From positions 289,712-338,900 of the forward strand of contig NW_003109100.1 of the NCBI RefSeq assembly GCF_000003605.2: DNA of 49,189 bases, in the 5' to 3' direction. The position numbers and the translations under genes were made by a program. The notes under the pieces are model-generated. The model was not told where the DNA came from and ran no database searches. It saw nothing but the letters and a program-made list of their open reading frames with translations. Source of the DNA: Saccoglossus kowalevskii. Its lineage: Eukaryota > Hemichordata > Enteropneusta > Harrimaniidae. Positions 35,801 to 48,649 of the stretch are shown here, piece after piece; position 1 is the stretch's first letter, and every line of letters begins with the position of its first letter.

Positions 35801-38800
35801 TGTAAAATATTTTTTGCACCAGTCCTTTTTCAGGGCATTATTTGTATATACAGTCCTGCAATATGGTTGCCCCCAGATCCAATATGTGCATCAATGTTCA
35901 TATAGTGAATCCATCCTTTGATATGAACAATAGACCGCTTGTACATTCAACAAAAGCATTTATTTAATAATAAAAGTGGAACTAGTAGATAAATGCAAAT
36001 TGACTTTAGTTTCACTCATTGAGGTTGAAAGAAGACACTTCATTAATTTTAATTTAATTATAAAAGAAATGCTAGCATATGGTTAGGTATGCAGGACACA
36101 ATCAGCTTATACCATGCTATTCAGAGAAAAAAATAAAGGCTGACGAAAAGCTGCTTTCGAGTGTAGTGCACCAATGTTTGTGTATTCCATTTCATCTAAA
36201 AGTAAATCTCGCCATGTGGTATACATTGTTAACCATGCCAGAGTTTTACTGGCTTAATTGAACAAAATAGTTGTTTTTGTATGATTCCCGCGGGCAAATT
36301 CAAAATGCTTGCAAGTGATTTGCTTTAAAATTGTAAACATTATCTTTTATAAACCCCCATCCCTCAAATTTTAGAGAACTATTTTGCACATTTACTTATT
36401 ATATAAATTTTTTTCCCTGATTTTGGATGAATTGAACATATCATTGATCATATTAGATATGCTGAAAAAAAAAAATTTGGAATTGTGTTGAAAAAAATAC
36501 TTATCATATGCAATTATAGGGAGAGTGATTATTTTGTGAGTGATTAAAATGAAACCAAGTGTAGCATTTCTAATAACAGGTCGTGTGAATGATGTTTTCA
36601 ATGCTATGTGCAGGTATTACCAGCATTGGGAAATTGACACAACTGGTATGTTTGAACTAAGAGCACCTGTTACCATTGTTTAATCACCAAATAAAGTACA
36701 CGTGATTAAATGGAACATGAATGGGATTTTGTACTCTACTCGATAGCTATGAAGATATTTTTGTTCTCTTTATTCATCTGTCTTGTATATGCATTAAATT
36801 GAAATTCAGTTTAAAAAAAGAAATTATTAATTTTTTTTTTAATGGGATCACCATAATAATAAGCCATAAGCTTAATCTATAATACTTATTTTTCAATGGT
36901 AATTTTAATATTTAAAACTATTTTTTTTAAAGGTTGTTGCTAGATTACATCATTTCGAACTTTGAAGCTTGAATATCGTTCCTATCAAAAATTGCTCTGC
37001 AAATTATCTGATTGAAGTTTATCCATGAATTTAATTTTACTTAAGTTGAAATAATTTTTTTTCATTTGAAGTAAATATCTTTGAGTGATAGAAATGCATA
37101 TGGTGGCTACTGTTAGTAGAAATGTTGTAGTAGTTATTCATACTCTTGCCTGTGCCAACCTGACCATTACTTGTAATTTGTTTCAGATGCACCATGGTGT
37201 GGACACTGCAAGGCTTTGGCTCCAGAATACTCAAAAGCTGCTAAACAACTGAAAGATGATGGCTCAGACATCAAACTCGGTAAAGTTGATGCCACAATTG
37301 AGAGCGACTTGGCTCAGAAATTTGGAGTTAGAGGTTATCCAACATTGAAATTCTTCAAGAAGGGCAAAGAGAGTGATTACCAAGGTAAGCTTAAAAGGTT
37401 ATAACTGCTGGGGTGGGCAAAGGCATTGCTGCTCAAAAAATGATGGGAAACTGTGGTGTTTTGGGATTATTAAACCCTATGTTACTGAACTTAGATTTGT
37501 TAGTTTCAATTTGTATTGCATTTGAATGGCAAGCTTTCATGTTCCATGTATTAAATTTAATTTAAAATAATTTGTGTTATTGTTCAGTTTCACCAAAGCT
37601 GTTTCCACATGTCTGACTTGTATTGGAGCCACAGAATGACATGCTTTGAAGCAACTCATCATAACATGGCATGTTCACTCGTGTCCCATAATGTGTTACT
37701 CCCAATTTTGGTTAGTTCCATAAATGCACAGAAAAATGATAACAAATTAAAACATTCAAAGAAACAAAAACTGCCACTCAAACTGAATTTTGACAGTTCC
37801 AGGGAGTTTCTTGTTCAAACACATCATCGAACATGTATAACAATTTATAAATTCTTGCAAAATAGAAAAACAAATTTTTGAATGTGATTTAATGAAAATA
37901 TGCTTGTGGAAATACAAATTTTATTTACATGCGCTGTATAGGTTAATGACAAGTCTAATTATATCAATTTGCTTGGCAGATTGATAATGAAATCTGTTAG
38001 CAATTTTATTGTTTCTCATAATTTTAAGAATTTTTTTTATTATTATATCATTTTGTGGTAAACTTGCAATAATTTGAAATCAAATAACCAGATTTACTTG
38101 TGGGTGGAAATAATTATTTTTGTCTCGGCTTGGATTACATATTGAGAAGAATACAATACACAACCTTTACTGGCATGCTGTGGGGATTTCAAGTGAGCAG
38201 TGCTGTAACGGTTTTAACAATTATTTTCCAGTTTTAAATGTCATCAGTGCTGCATTTGGTATCAGGTTTCTTCTTTTGAAAAACATTTCTTGTTTTCTTA
38301 AATTTATGAACTGATACAAGTCAAAGAGTTAAAATATCAGTGAGAAATGCTGTGCCTATATTGTATAATAGTCAAATTTTGTTTTCTATTTGAATCAAAA
38401 TAGATTTGTTAATGTGAATCATATCTCCATCATTATTGTATTTTACAATGCTTGTACCTTTGTCTTTGTCCACATTAATCTGAGTTTTTACAACCTTAAT
38501 GACTTTTGGTTTGATATACACGATTCTACGATGATTCATATTTAAACCCTCATTCTGACTCGTAATGAACAAAGGCGATCATAAATGTCTCTGATAAGCA
38601 CACGCCTCGGATAGCTTCAATAATCCTACATATTTCACTGTTATGAGATAAAAAAATATAAATTTTTGGCAGTTTACTATGAATATCATAGTAATGGTAA
38701 ATAAGATTTGTGAAATATTTCAAACACTAAACCATACTGAAACTTGGCTAAAAAAATCACTAGCACTGTACCTACCATGTATATCTAAAACCAGACTTTC

Positions 38801-41800
38801 TCTAAAACACTAGTTCTACAATATTGTATCTATAAATGACAACTACAGTTGTGAAATACAGTGTTTTGATCTAGCATGGCATAATAGAGGCATATAGTGC
38901 ACATGCATTTGGTAGCAGTCAAAATTTATCAAAACCTTGATTAATAATTTATCTGGGTGTTGATGGGAAATATGCAGATGTTGAACCGAACTATCTGTAC
39001 TTTGTCTACATTGTGCAAAGTTAGGTTTCCTTACATTTCTTCTTCATCAATACAGGTGGTAGAGAAGCTGATGGCATTGTGAACTGGTTGAACAAGAAGA
39101 CTGGTCCACCAGCTAAAACTTTAGAAAGTGTTGAGGATGCTGAGAAGCTTGCCGAGAAGGAGGTCTGCGTAATTGGTTTCTTTAAAAGTGCTGACAGTGA
39201 CAATGCTAAAATATTCTTGGAAGTTGCTTCTGCCAATGATGATATCTCATTTGGTATTACATCAAGTGATGATGTCTTCAAGAAATACGAAGTTAAGGAT
39301 GGTGCTATTGTCTTACTGAAAAAGGTAGTTATTATCTCAATTTTGTTTTTATGAAACATCTGCCATAAAAACAGAATGCATGCTAAGGAATTGAGAATTC
39401 ATGCTTCGTAACTTGATTAAGTTAGCAAATTAAATTTTGCAAACATACACTAATTCGCTAAACAACTTTTATATCTTGTATTCTATTCCAGACTTCAAAG
39501 CTATGTTTATGAGGAAACTGATATGCATACTGTTACTTATTTGTTTTTACTTTTCTCGTTTTGTAGTTTGATGAAGGTCGTAACGACTATGATGGAGACC
39601 TCACTGCTGATGCTCTTGCAACATTTGTGGCTGCCAACAGTTTACCACTTGTCATTGAATTCAGTGAACAGGTATGAAGTTTTGTTTCTTTTTTCATAGT
39701 CTTCTTTCGCTGTTGTCATTTGTCATTTTTCTGCATGTTTAGCATTGTGTCCAGTATTCTCATTTAGGTGGTCTGTCAGTACATCCGCTAACTGAGTGTG
39801 ATCTAATAATCTACAAGTTGATTTGTGAATAGCTTGCAATGTTCTCCAGAGGCCCTAACAAGGCTAAGTCTCCCAACCATTTATTTGCTAAAGTAGAAAT
39901 GAAATGAGCGTTAAAGTTAAGTTTCTTTGCAACCGTGAATAACTCAAAGACTAGACAGTAAAATTAGTTGTAGATGTATCAAATGCTAATTTCATACATA
40001 CTTTATAAAACTACACTAGTTCACTAGTTTTGATGACCCAATTAAAAGAAAAATACAAACCAAAGACATGCATGTACAAAACAAGATTGCATGCAAACCC
40101 AAAAGATTTTCATGAATAGTGCATTCTTGGTATCTAGGTACCCAGCTTGGTACGATGTTAACTAAACTAAACTAAACTAATAAAAGGTACCTACCTGATT
40201 ATTTTTTGACCGAGAAAGTTTAAAACACATTTCAAATTTTATGATGTTACTCTACGTACCTTTTTACTTTATCGATTCTTTTTATAGCGAATTTTCCAAG
40301 AACATGCTATATTCTCGTATTTTGCTACTTGCTAGAATTTTGTCTCAAATTCCACAATGACTGCGATGTTATTGTAGCTGTACAAAACACATCATATCAT
40401 ACCGTCAACACGGGTGAGTACTGATGCCGAAAATAACAATTTTGTTGTGGTTTATTTTATTCAGACAAATCACTTTAGATAATAAGAAAGCCCATACCCT
40501 GTACACTCCCTACTTTTGTACAATTAAATATTTTGATGAATTTCCATTAGCCTCTCCAAAATGACCTAAATGTGATTGTTGTGAAACATCAGACAATGTT
40601 TTATGATAGTCACTAATGTAATAAAATGTCAATTAAAAAAAATATATTTTTTGTGTGAACATTTGTGTTAAATTTTTGTGAAAATGGTTGTTTCAATGAT
40701 GCAATTGAATTAGTAGAACAATTTTTTAATTTCCCTAAAAATGGGCAACATCAACATGCTGTCAAACCTGGCATGCATTAAATAAAACCATCATTCAGCT
40801 AAACACCTGCTCCTTAAAAATCATGATTTAGCCAAGTTGGTTGGAGACAGTGAATCAAAAATTTGTTGTGCATTGTGAAATAAAATTGCATGCATTGGGT
40901 TCCACGCATCATGAACCTTAAAAGACGATGCTCAAGGTCTATGCACGCATACACTGTTCATTATTGCAGATAATGACTCACAAACCTTGAACACAGCATT
41001 ATGTGAATATTAATTAATATTGGATATCTAAAGACGCTTTAATTAAATAAATATAAAAACAACAATCCTGAAATAATGAATGGGTAAATGTTTGCGACAT
41101 GAAACATTTTTGCAAATTAACAATAAGAATACAACATGATGCGCTGATTTATGCAAATAAGGCTACTTGTGATAGTGATAGGCATAATAAACATTTGATG
41201 CTTTTTTAATGCAGACTGCACAGAAAATCTTCGGTGGCGATATCAAAAAACACAACCTGATGTTCCTGGACAAAGAAGTAGAGAACTTCCAGTCTATTTA
41301 CGATGGTTTCACAGAAGCAGCCAAAGACTTCAAAGGAAAGGTAAATAATATCTCCCAAGTATACTTGTCTTGTGTTGTTTATGATGGTTGTCATACTGTT
41401 GCTTAGTTGTCACTGCTCGCATGTGTGGTGTGGTGTGGTGTTGTGTTGTGTGCTGTGCTGTTGTGTTGTGTTGTGTGCTGTGCTGAAGTTCACCCTTATG
41501 AACTTCCTTTTACTAAAACTGTAACTATTTAGTTATTTTTTCCCTGTTTCGGACATTCAGAAATCTGGAACTATTAGTTGGTCTGTTCATGCACGTGTCC
41601 AGAGCCATTTCTCAGAAATGCTATGACTGATTACATTCAAACTAAAAACACTAACAGACTTTGATGACTGGCATATACATCACAGCAATGTTTATTACCA
41701 TTTAATCAAATGACTGACTAGCAGCTATTTTGCTACCAGCAAAAACTCAACTCAACTCAACTCAACTAAACTCGGTGGGGTGGGGTGGGGTGGGGCTTGT

Positions 41801-44800
41801 TATTGCTTATTCCAACTTTGTTGTGAATGTACCTGGTACGGGTTTGTTGTGATAATAGACTTTAAATGTTTCAGGTAAAGACTTGTATTTCTTTCATATA
41901 TTCAGTATTTTGACCAAACCTTAAATGAAAATTAGTTTTGTCCTGTCATTCTACCCACAAAATGATTGACTGTGGCCATTATTTCAGTTTTGCTGAACCT
42001 AATTTCAACAGATATTACATATGTGCAGTGCAAGGTACAAAGGCAAATGTCATGGTTAATGTATTCTCTTGTGTCTATTAATTAGCCTTATAATTGTTAC
42101 GGAAACGTGTGAATGTATTTGACTTGTCAAATTTTTAGACAGATTGCGTCGACATGTACCTGTAACATGTGTTGGATGGCAGTTAATCATATAAACATGA
42201 TTTTATGTGGATCTTGGTTGCATCAAAACATGGATGCTTAAGGACCTTGGCAATACAAGTTGTAGCGTTTTTGTTGATCTTTTATAATTGACCATTCCCG
42301 ATCTTTCTTTTTTAAAAAGGTTCTTTTTGTCATGATTGATGCCGGCAGTGAAGATAATGGTCGTATTTTGGAATTCTTTGGACTGAAGAAGGAAGACACC
42401 CCAGCTGTGCGACTCATCAATCTGGAAGCTGATATGGCTAAATTCAAACCTGAAAGTGATGAAATCAAAGCTGAAACAATGAAGACCTTTGTTAATGCTG
42501 TGCTCGACGGCAAACTGAAGGTGTGTGAATTTGTTTTCCTGTAATAATTTGAATATTCATAATCCAATAGAATGCTCTTCTTTAAAACATTGTCCTGCCC
42601 AGCTGTGGCGCCCAGTGGACATTTATTATGCACATGATAAGGAATAGTACTAATTCTTGAGTTCTTGATTTACAGCCTCACCTCATGTCAGCGGATGTTC
42701 CCGAAGACTGGGATAAGGAGGCTGTCAAAGTCCTTGTTGGAAAGAACTTTGAAGAAGTGGCACTAGACAAGACGAAGGATGTACTTGTTGAATTTTGTAA
42801 GTAACCAAATTGTTGATATCTATTCTTATTGAATTCATGCATAATAGGTTACAAACCTTTTTTTTTTTTTCAACATTTATGCTCTACTATATGTATTCAT
42901 TTGTTTGTAATTACAAACTCTTATTGCATTATTATTTCTACTCTATAAGGTGTTCAATGTTTTATTTTCGACATCTACTTTATATATTCATTTGTTTGTA
43001 ATTCACCACTCATTACATTGTTGTCTTCATTGCAGATGCTCCTTGGTGTGGACACTGCAAACAGCTAGCCCCAATTTATGATGAATTAGCAGAAAATTTC
43101 AAAGACAGGGAAGATATCGTCATTGCTAAAATGGATGCTACTGCAAATGAAATTGAAGTTGTTAAAGTGCAAAGCTTCCCAACCCTTAAATTTTTCCCAA
43201 AAGACAGTAGCGATGTAAGTTTATATTTGTTATAACATATTAGTAATTCCTGGCTTGTTTTTCTTCTTTGGTGTACTGTTATGAATAATTTGGCAGGCAA
43301 CTTTTTCTTGCTTACATTTTTTGTATTTTTTTTTTTTGAAATTCAATGATAAAATTTAAACCAAAATATGTGTATTGCTCATGATAACCTGCAAAGAAAA
43401 TGCCATTGAAATCATGTTGGTAGCCATGGAAACATTAAATTGTAAAATTGGAAAGGTTATCAGACACGTTTTATCTAAATCTGTTAAATACCAAAACAAA
43501 CTTTTATCGCATTTTCCAAACTACCGTCGATCCTGCATAATTTTCCCAAAATTTTTGACAAGGACTGTAGCTGATTTTAAAATTAACTAAGAAATGCTCA
43601 AAACTGTGCAAATGTTGTACTTAATTAATGCAGTAAATAAATTGAGTGCGTTCTGATATTTAGACACTTTAAAAAAAAAACTGTAAACAGACACAAACGA
43701 AATACAATCTGAGGATCTTCAGTTCATATGTCACCACAGTTGCATATCCTTATCTTTTGATAACCTTTGATAATGTTTTCTATATTCAACCATTTTCAAC
43801 AAGTTTAAAAGTTATTGTCACTCCCCAAATACTTGTACATTTCTTTGATAAATTACAAGTTGAAGCATTTATTTGCACAGAGTTTTTAAACTTCATATTA
43901 AAATATTCTAGGCAAAATTCTAATTACCATATAATGTTTTTGAACAAAGTGATTAATGTGGGCTTGTTTCAGATGATTGATGCCAATATTTGCAATATTC
44001 TGTGCACTCCTGAAATGTGTCCTGAAATCAGTTTGGGCTGTTAAAATTACCTTTCTTGTGCATGGATTATTTTGTGTAAATGACTAAATACAATATTTTT
44101 CAGTCATTTATTTTATCCAATAGGGCCAAAATTTGTCAGTACTTGTATAAAATAAAATATTAAACCAAAGAGAAAAATCATGTTGTATTAGTGAGTTTAA
44201 CATTCACATGTCCACAGTGCCAGGTTCATACAAAAATACAAATTTATTTAATATTTGAGAATTTTAGGATGCTTTGTAAGGAGCAAAAACTATGTCGCTT
44301 GCCATCCTAAAGATCTTAAATAAAATGTTCTAGTATTAATTTTCCCAACTTTCAAATTTTGCAAACTTCTCTTGTTAAATTAAGCAGTTGGTCCCTCCTC
44401 ACTGAATGCAATGATCTTGAAGTTTTAACTTCATTTCATAACTTCATTTCATAACTTCATTTCATAACTTTTTTCTTACAGATCATAGATTACAATGGTG
44501 AGCGTACTTTGGAAGGATTTACTAAATTCTTAGAAAGTGGTGGCAAACATGGCGCCGGCCCATCAGATGAAGTAAGTAGAATAGTTACCATGGTTATGTT
44601 CAATGTTCTTATTTTAACAGAATGATTTGGCTGCTGCTCATTGGCTGTATTCTGTTGACCCTCCTTGTGATGTCACAACACAAATGGTAGATACCATAGG
44701 ATTACCAGATTCAACTCGTCCCCCAAAAATTATTTGTTAAAGAACGGGCAAATTTTCTTTCTTTTTTTCCCCCTTCAGTTGTAATGTATGTTTGGAGTTG

Positions 44801-45128
44801 TTTTGTAATGTAAAATTGTGCATTATGACTGAAGAAATTATTAAAGGCTGCATTATTAAAAAAATGACTTGGATATCAGTCTGGTTCCTAAAATCTTAAA
44901 AGGAACAACTTATTCTACCACTGATTTACCTTGAATTTCTTCAAAGCCCCCTAACTCTCCCATTTGTTTTTATAAAATTTGCTGAAATTGTAGGTCAAAG
45001 CTCGCCTCATTTATTCATGTACATCACAATCATTCTTAACTGAATTTCTATTTATTTTTTAAAAGGATGAAGATCTGGATGAGGAAGAGGAGGAAGAGCA
45101 AGAAGAACAAAAGAAAGATGAATTGTAA
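32865..45128 (+). CDS. P4HB: protein disulfide-isomerase (PDIA1/P4HB)
   Basis: ER-lumen oxidoreductase and chaperone that forms, breaks and isomerises disulfides; in animals it is also the beta subunit of prolyl 4-hydroxylase. Exons: 32865-33015, 37187-37384, 39056-39324, 39567-39671, 41215-41340, 42320-42520, 42676-42796, 43036-43214, 44482-44571, 45066-45128. All are GT-AG and the joined frame gives 500 aa (human 508). A signal peptide spans about 1-19 ([17 protein letters not shown]). Thioredoxin domain a has APWCGHCK (CGHC 55-58) and cis-Pro 102 (GYPTLKFF). Domains b and b' span about 140-350 and include IGFFK, FGITSS, KIFGGDI and [12 protein letters not shown]. Domain a' has CGHC 395-398 and cis-Pro 439 (SFPTLKFF). 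An acidic tail precedes KDEL (497-500), the ER-retrieval signal. Both CGHC motifs lie 11 nt inside exons 2 and 8. Both redox sites are intact, so the enzyme is expected to be active. Confidence 0.98.
33016..37186 (+). other. PDI intron 1 (4.2 kb)
   Basis: Largest intron of the gene, donor T/GTAAGT and acceptor TTTCAG. Apart from the MITE at 34030-34193 it is plain AT-rich DNA with no nested gene. Its phase-1 position splits the Tyr codon of the FYAPWCGHC active-site block. Confidence 0.9.
34030..34193. mobile_element. MITE in PDI intron 1
   Basis: A 164-bp block with about 20-bp inverted ends: TACCGTAAAATTTGTATTAG at the left, and at the right CTAATACAGATTTTACAGTA, its near-exact inverse. 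The flanking TA is the probable target duplication. Further in, GAAGC(C/T)GC motifs are also inverted. No coding capacity. It belongs to the same CTGTAA-type class as 5444-5636 and 24222-24394. Confidence 0.75.
37385..39055 (+). other. PDI intron 2 (1.7 kb), nothing else seen
   Basis: Donor G/GTAAGC, acceptor ATACAG. Open frames such as 37609-37881 are AT-rich and unrecognised. Confidence 0.85.
39672..41214 (+). other. PDI intron 4 (1.5 kb) with short ACTAA repeat
   Basis: Donor GTATGA, acceptor AATGCAG. Contains a four-copy ACTAA pentanucleotide run at about 40160-40180; otherwise no feature. Confidence 0.8.
41421..41486. repeat. GTGTG-type low-complexity repeat in PDI intron 5
   Basis: Pentanucleotide-like mixture of TGTGG, TGTGT and TGTGC units over about 66 bp, just downstream of exon 5. 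Confidence 0.85.
41744..41796 (+). repeat. (CTCAA)n next to (GGGGT)4, G-quadruplex candidate
   Basis: Four to five CTCAA copies are followed within a few bases by four GGGG runs separated by single T (GGGG at 41777, 41782, 41787 and 41792). Four G4 runs with one-base loops on the coding strand meet the strictest G-quadruplex rule, in both DNA and the PDI pre-mRNA (intron 5). Confidence 0.85.
43215..44481 (+). other. PDI intron 8 (1.3 kb)
   Basis: Donor GTAAGT, acceptor TTCTTACAG. Frames at 43375-43590 and 43757-44044 are unrecognised. The last 55 bp hold the 13-bp triplicate described separately. Confidence 0.85.
44427..44465 (+). repeat. 13-bp x3 repeat just upstream of PDI exon 9
   Basis: Three identical AACTTCATTTCAT units at 44427, 44440 and 44453, plus a partial fourth, ending about 15 nt before the acceptor AG (44480-44481). 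Each unit contains TTCAT, which fits the loose animal branch-point pattern yUnAy. Confidence 0.95.
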
Positions 45129-46110
45129 AATCATTTCAGCTTAAGACATTCTGCATCTACAGGCATTTTTTAGCTTTTAAGCGTCTGCTTTTTTTTTGTA
45201 GAAAATTCTGTAGAAGAAAGCTTTTGAATTATAATTTAAAAAAATTATGTATTTAAAAAAAAAAAGGGTTCTTATTGGGTTTGTAAGGAACAAGGACCTG
45301 TTGCCATACTGTTTATGTTTGCTTAGTTTTCATCTTCCTATCTGCCAGTCAATAGATAACAAATTTAAATATTTTTTTTTTTAAAATCAATTTATTCTAT
45401 TTTATGTCGTGCATAATTTTGTCATCGTGTATAATTTGGTAACTTGCGTACATTTCGTATATATATATATATATATAATGAAATAGATTTAATATGACTT
45501 CCTTGATGTTGCTTTTCATCTTGTGCAGTAGCCTCTTCCATCTGGATCAGTTAATCTGGGGGGGGGGGGTACATGTCTTCAGAATAAAGTTCGGGTCACA
45601 GGTCATAAATATACCATCATTGAACTTATAAATGAAAGAATCAATATATTTTTATTGAAAGTGTGGTTTATCCTGCATGTACTGTGCTTCCAGTGATTTT
45701 TTTTTTCCCCCTTGATGTGATGTTGTAGAAAGGGTTCATTTATTTTATGATTATGTATAAGAATAGAAAATGTTGACTGTCGTATTTTCCCCCTTTTTTT
45801 TTAAGCAATGATATATTTTAATTTTATTGAATTTGATCAGTTGTAAACCTGAAATCCACTATAATATATTTGAAATAATAAAATATTCCCTTACACCACC
45901 TCTATCGTTGTGACAAGTTTGTTTCTAGGTTTTTCATATAATTTTGAATTTTAAAATCCGATTATATTATCGAGATGCATTTTCAAGTTTGTAGATGAGG
46001 TATATATTCAAAGTGGAGTTCAGGTCCGACTTGCATTGTGTTTTATTATGTGCAGAAAATTCTCAAGAAATTTTGTATATTTTAATGCTTACATTGGGCG
46101 TCAAAATAAA
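45129..46110 (+). terminator. P4HB: PDI 3' UTR with polyadenylation signals
   Basis: Candidate AATAAA signals at 45583-45588, 45877-45882 and 46105-46110. The middle one, TGAAATAATAAAATATTCCC, is in a typical AT-rich context. The region also has a (TA)n run near 45460-45477 and a 12-nt G-run at 45558-45569. The site used cannot be decided from sequence. Confidence 0.5.
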
Positions 46111-46795
46111 ATTACTTTGAAAACTTATCCTCTCATTAATATTCCCTGGAACATTGCCAGCTGGGTTTGTTTGTGATATTGGTGTTTTTATTTTCAAAAA
46201 AGCTGATACTCCTTGACAGGTGGCATATGCAGGTCCTAGTATTCTCCCAAAGTCATTTTATTTTGGCGCCAAATGTAAAGAGATGGTGACATGTGAAGTG
46301 CTGAATTGGTGCGTTACTAGTTTCATCACTCTGGCTTCTTATGAAGGTGTGGAACGCAAACTAATAGCTGCAAACTCTGAATAATTAGGATTGTGTGTTC
46401 AATGTTTGAAAATGAATCCTGTGGTAAAAAGAATTGAAAAAGCATGAACTAGTTTTACCTGCCTGTTCTTCTGAAATGTCCGATTTTCTGCAATAAACTC
46501 TACTTTCTTCAATTTCTGCAGTGAAGGGAAAGGGGGGGGGGGGTTCTGTTTTATATTGTCGCCAAAACCCTATTTTTTTTTTCAATAAAGAATCCTTATT
46601 CTCGTAACTGGATTCATCAATGATGCTCATTGTCTGTTGTAATTTATGGGTTTGTAATATTTTATCAGCACTGTTTAAATGACCATGGGAGAAATAAACT
46701 ACCGGTATCTGCTGAAATTTGTGCGTCTGTCTCTGCTTGTTTTTATGATACACAATGAATAGTGTGCTTACAGTTGAACAGTAATTCAGAATGTT
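46111..46795. other. intergenic DNA, no gene seen
   Basis: Contains a 12-nt G homopolymer at 46532-46543 and an AATAAA near 46583. Part of a long minus-strand frame (46385-47062) that I do not accept as a gene. Confidence 0.5.
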
Positions 46796-46939
46796 AAACA
46801 TGTACATGTTTGTTGTAAATATTGATGTCTGACCAGGCCTATCAAACATGTACTTGCTTATTGTCAATATTGATGTCTGACCAGGCCTATTAAACATGTA
46901 CATACTTATTTTCAATATTGATGTCTGACCAGGCCAATA
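46796..46939. repeat. 48-bp minisatellite, 3 copies
   Basis: AAACATGTAC anchors at 46796, 46844 and 46892, 48 bp apart; each unit contains AATATTGATGTCTGACCAGG. As 48 is a multiple of three, the opposite-strand frame stays open through it and yields a 16-residue repeat (RPGQTSIL...), which explains the unusually long 225-codon minus frame around it. Confidence 0.95.
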
Positions 46940-48180
46940 TGAAAAACATTCTTGGATGCTGATCTGAATTTCGTGAATTTTTAGAATAGATTGGTTGACA
47001 GTATGAAGTTCAGTAGTTTGATTACTCCTTGTTCCATTAGTTGGGAATCCAGGTTTTGGCACTGAATACTGCCCAGGACTGAATAATTTGTTAAACCATT
47101 CAATGTCTTGAAAATTCTTATCGCTTTTGGTTATTTTGTGTTGAATCTGACCTTGTGGTCAATCCTGCCATGAATCGTTGTGGTTATTCTATTATATCTA
47201 TAGGGTTGTAGGCTTGTAGCACAGCAAGTAGAAAAAATGTATTACAAAAATGTAAAAAATAAGGTTTGTCCTTTATCAACACCTGTTGAATGAACTGTTC
47301 TCCACTGAACGCTTGGATTTGACAATGTACGATGTAAATATACTGGTATATGAAGATCATTGATAAACGGAGCATTCCATTGTGTAGATAGATGGTGAAG
47401 GCAATTAGCAAAAAGAACAGTCCACTATGCAGGAGGGAGTAGATAAAACAAACTAAATTTTTGTTGTAATGCATTTTTTCTATCCCCTGTGATTGTAGCT
47501 TAAAATTTAGAGATTATGTTGATCGGTTCAACACAAGTATAGAAGTGGGCGTGTCCTCCTTGCATGAAATTTATTGAAATTACATTGATGTGAATAATAT
47601 GCTCATCTAATCAAATCATGTCTCATATTTGTGGTCAGATATGTTTGATAGTAAAATTATTTTGCATTTGAATTTCTAGTGTTTTGCGAAATGAACTAAA
47701 TTTTCCAGTACCCAAGTTAATAGTGGTGGTTGCACTCAAAGAGCATCAGTTTCTCTTCACAGTTTTTACCTGTAGAAAACTTTGCTTATAAGTTTTTAAG
47801 GGAACATCAAACTCCAAAGGGCACTTGGTGGAGTGTTGGACAATTGTCTAACCGTACTGTACATTTAGTTTTTCTCGGGTCGTGCATGCTTTCCAAATGA
47901 CCCACCTCTATAAAGGGCCTGTGTTTGTGTGAATTTCAAATTGACAGATGTACAAAAATTGTACTAGTATTTCAGTATTTTGGCATTTTTAGGAATCAAA
48001 TGGGTCACATTTTTGCTGTGTTGATATAATGTGGAATATGTAATTTTTAACATTTTGAACTGATGTATATATAATAAGGGTGGGTCTTTCGTGTAAATGT
48101 GTTTTAAGGGTTGGGTCCCTATCAGAATATTAGTTCCTAAAATTAACTGCGTGGTTTAGGTCTCATGCCACTAATCAACC
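46940..48180. other. intergenic DNA, no gene seen
   Basis: AT-rich; the minus-strand frame at 47184-47474 is hydrophobic but unrecognised. Confidence 0.5.
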
Positions 48181-48649
48181 AATGGCTGCTCGTAGCCCAA
48201 TTTAAATGCCTTGCAATAACCAATGAAATTTTTTAAATATTTTTTTTCTCAGGTGTTGCCTGTTTGAGGGCGTAATCACCTGGGTCAAAGGTGAGACCAA
48301 CATGTGGTATTTTGTTTACAACTTAGCAGCTGTGTACCTGTGGGTTTATTCTGTGTGTATTTGGATGTTCTAATCTTGGTGTTTTCCTAGTGATTTCTCT
48401 TAGTGCAATCCAAATACAGTAGGTGTGTCTTGTTTACCTGAGATTTGCAAGAGTTTGAGCTGGCCACCATGCTAGTTTTTTTCATATGGATGATTACTGG
48501 CATGTTTATTTCCCATTTTTGAGCCATGTTTTCAACTTTCTTCATCATTTTCATATAGAAATCTCGTCATATGTTAACATTGTCGTCTATGGAAATTCAA
48601 TTAGTAGTATTCTCTAAGACAAGCCTACGTCACAAACTGGTCAAAATCC

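Noticed and set aside
46385-47062. 225-codon minus frame as a gene
   Set aside because: Driven by a 48-bp minisatellite and downstream UTR-like sequence; no known domain, low-complexity poly-Pro from a G-run.
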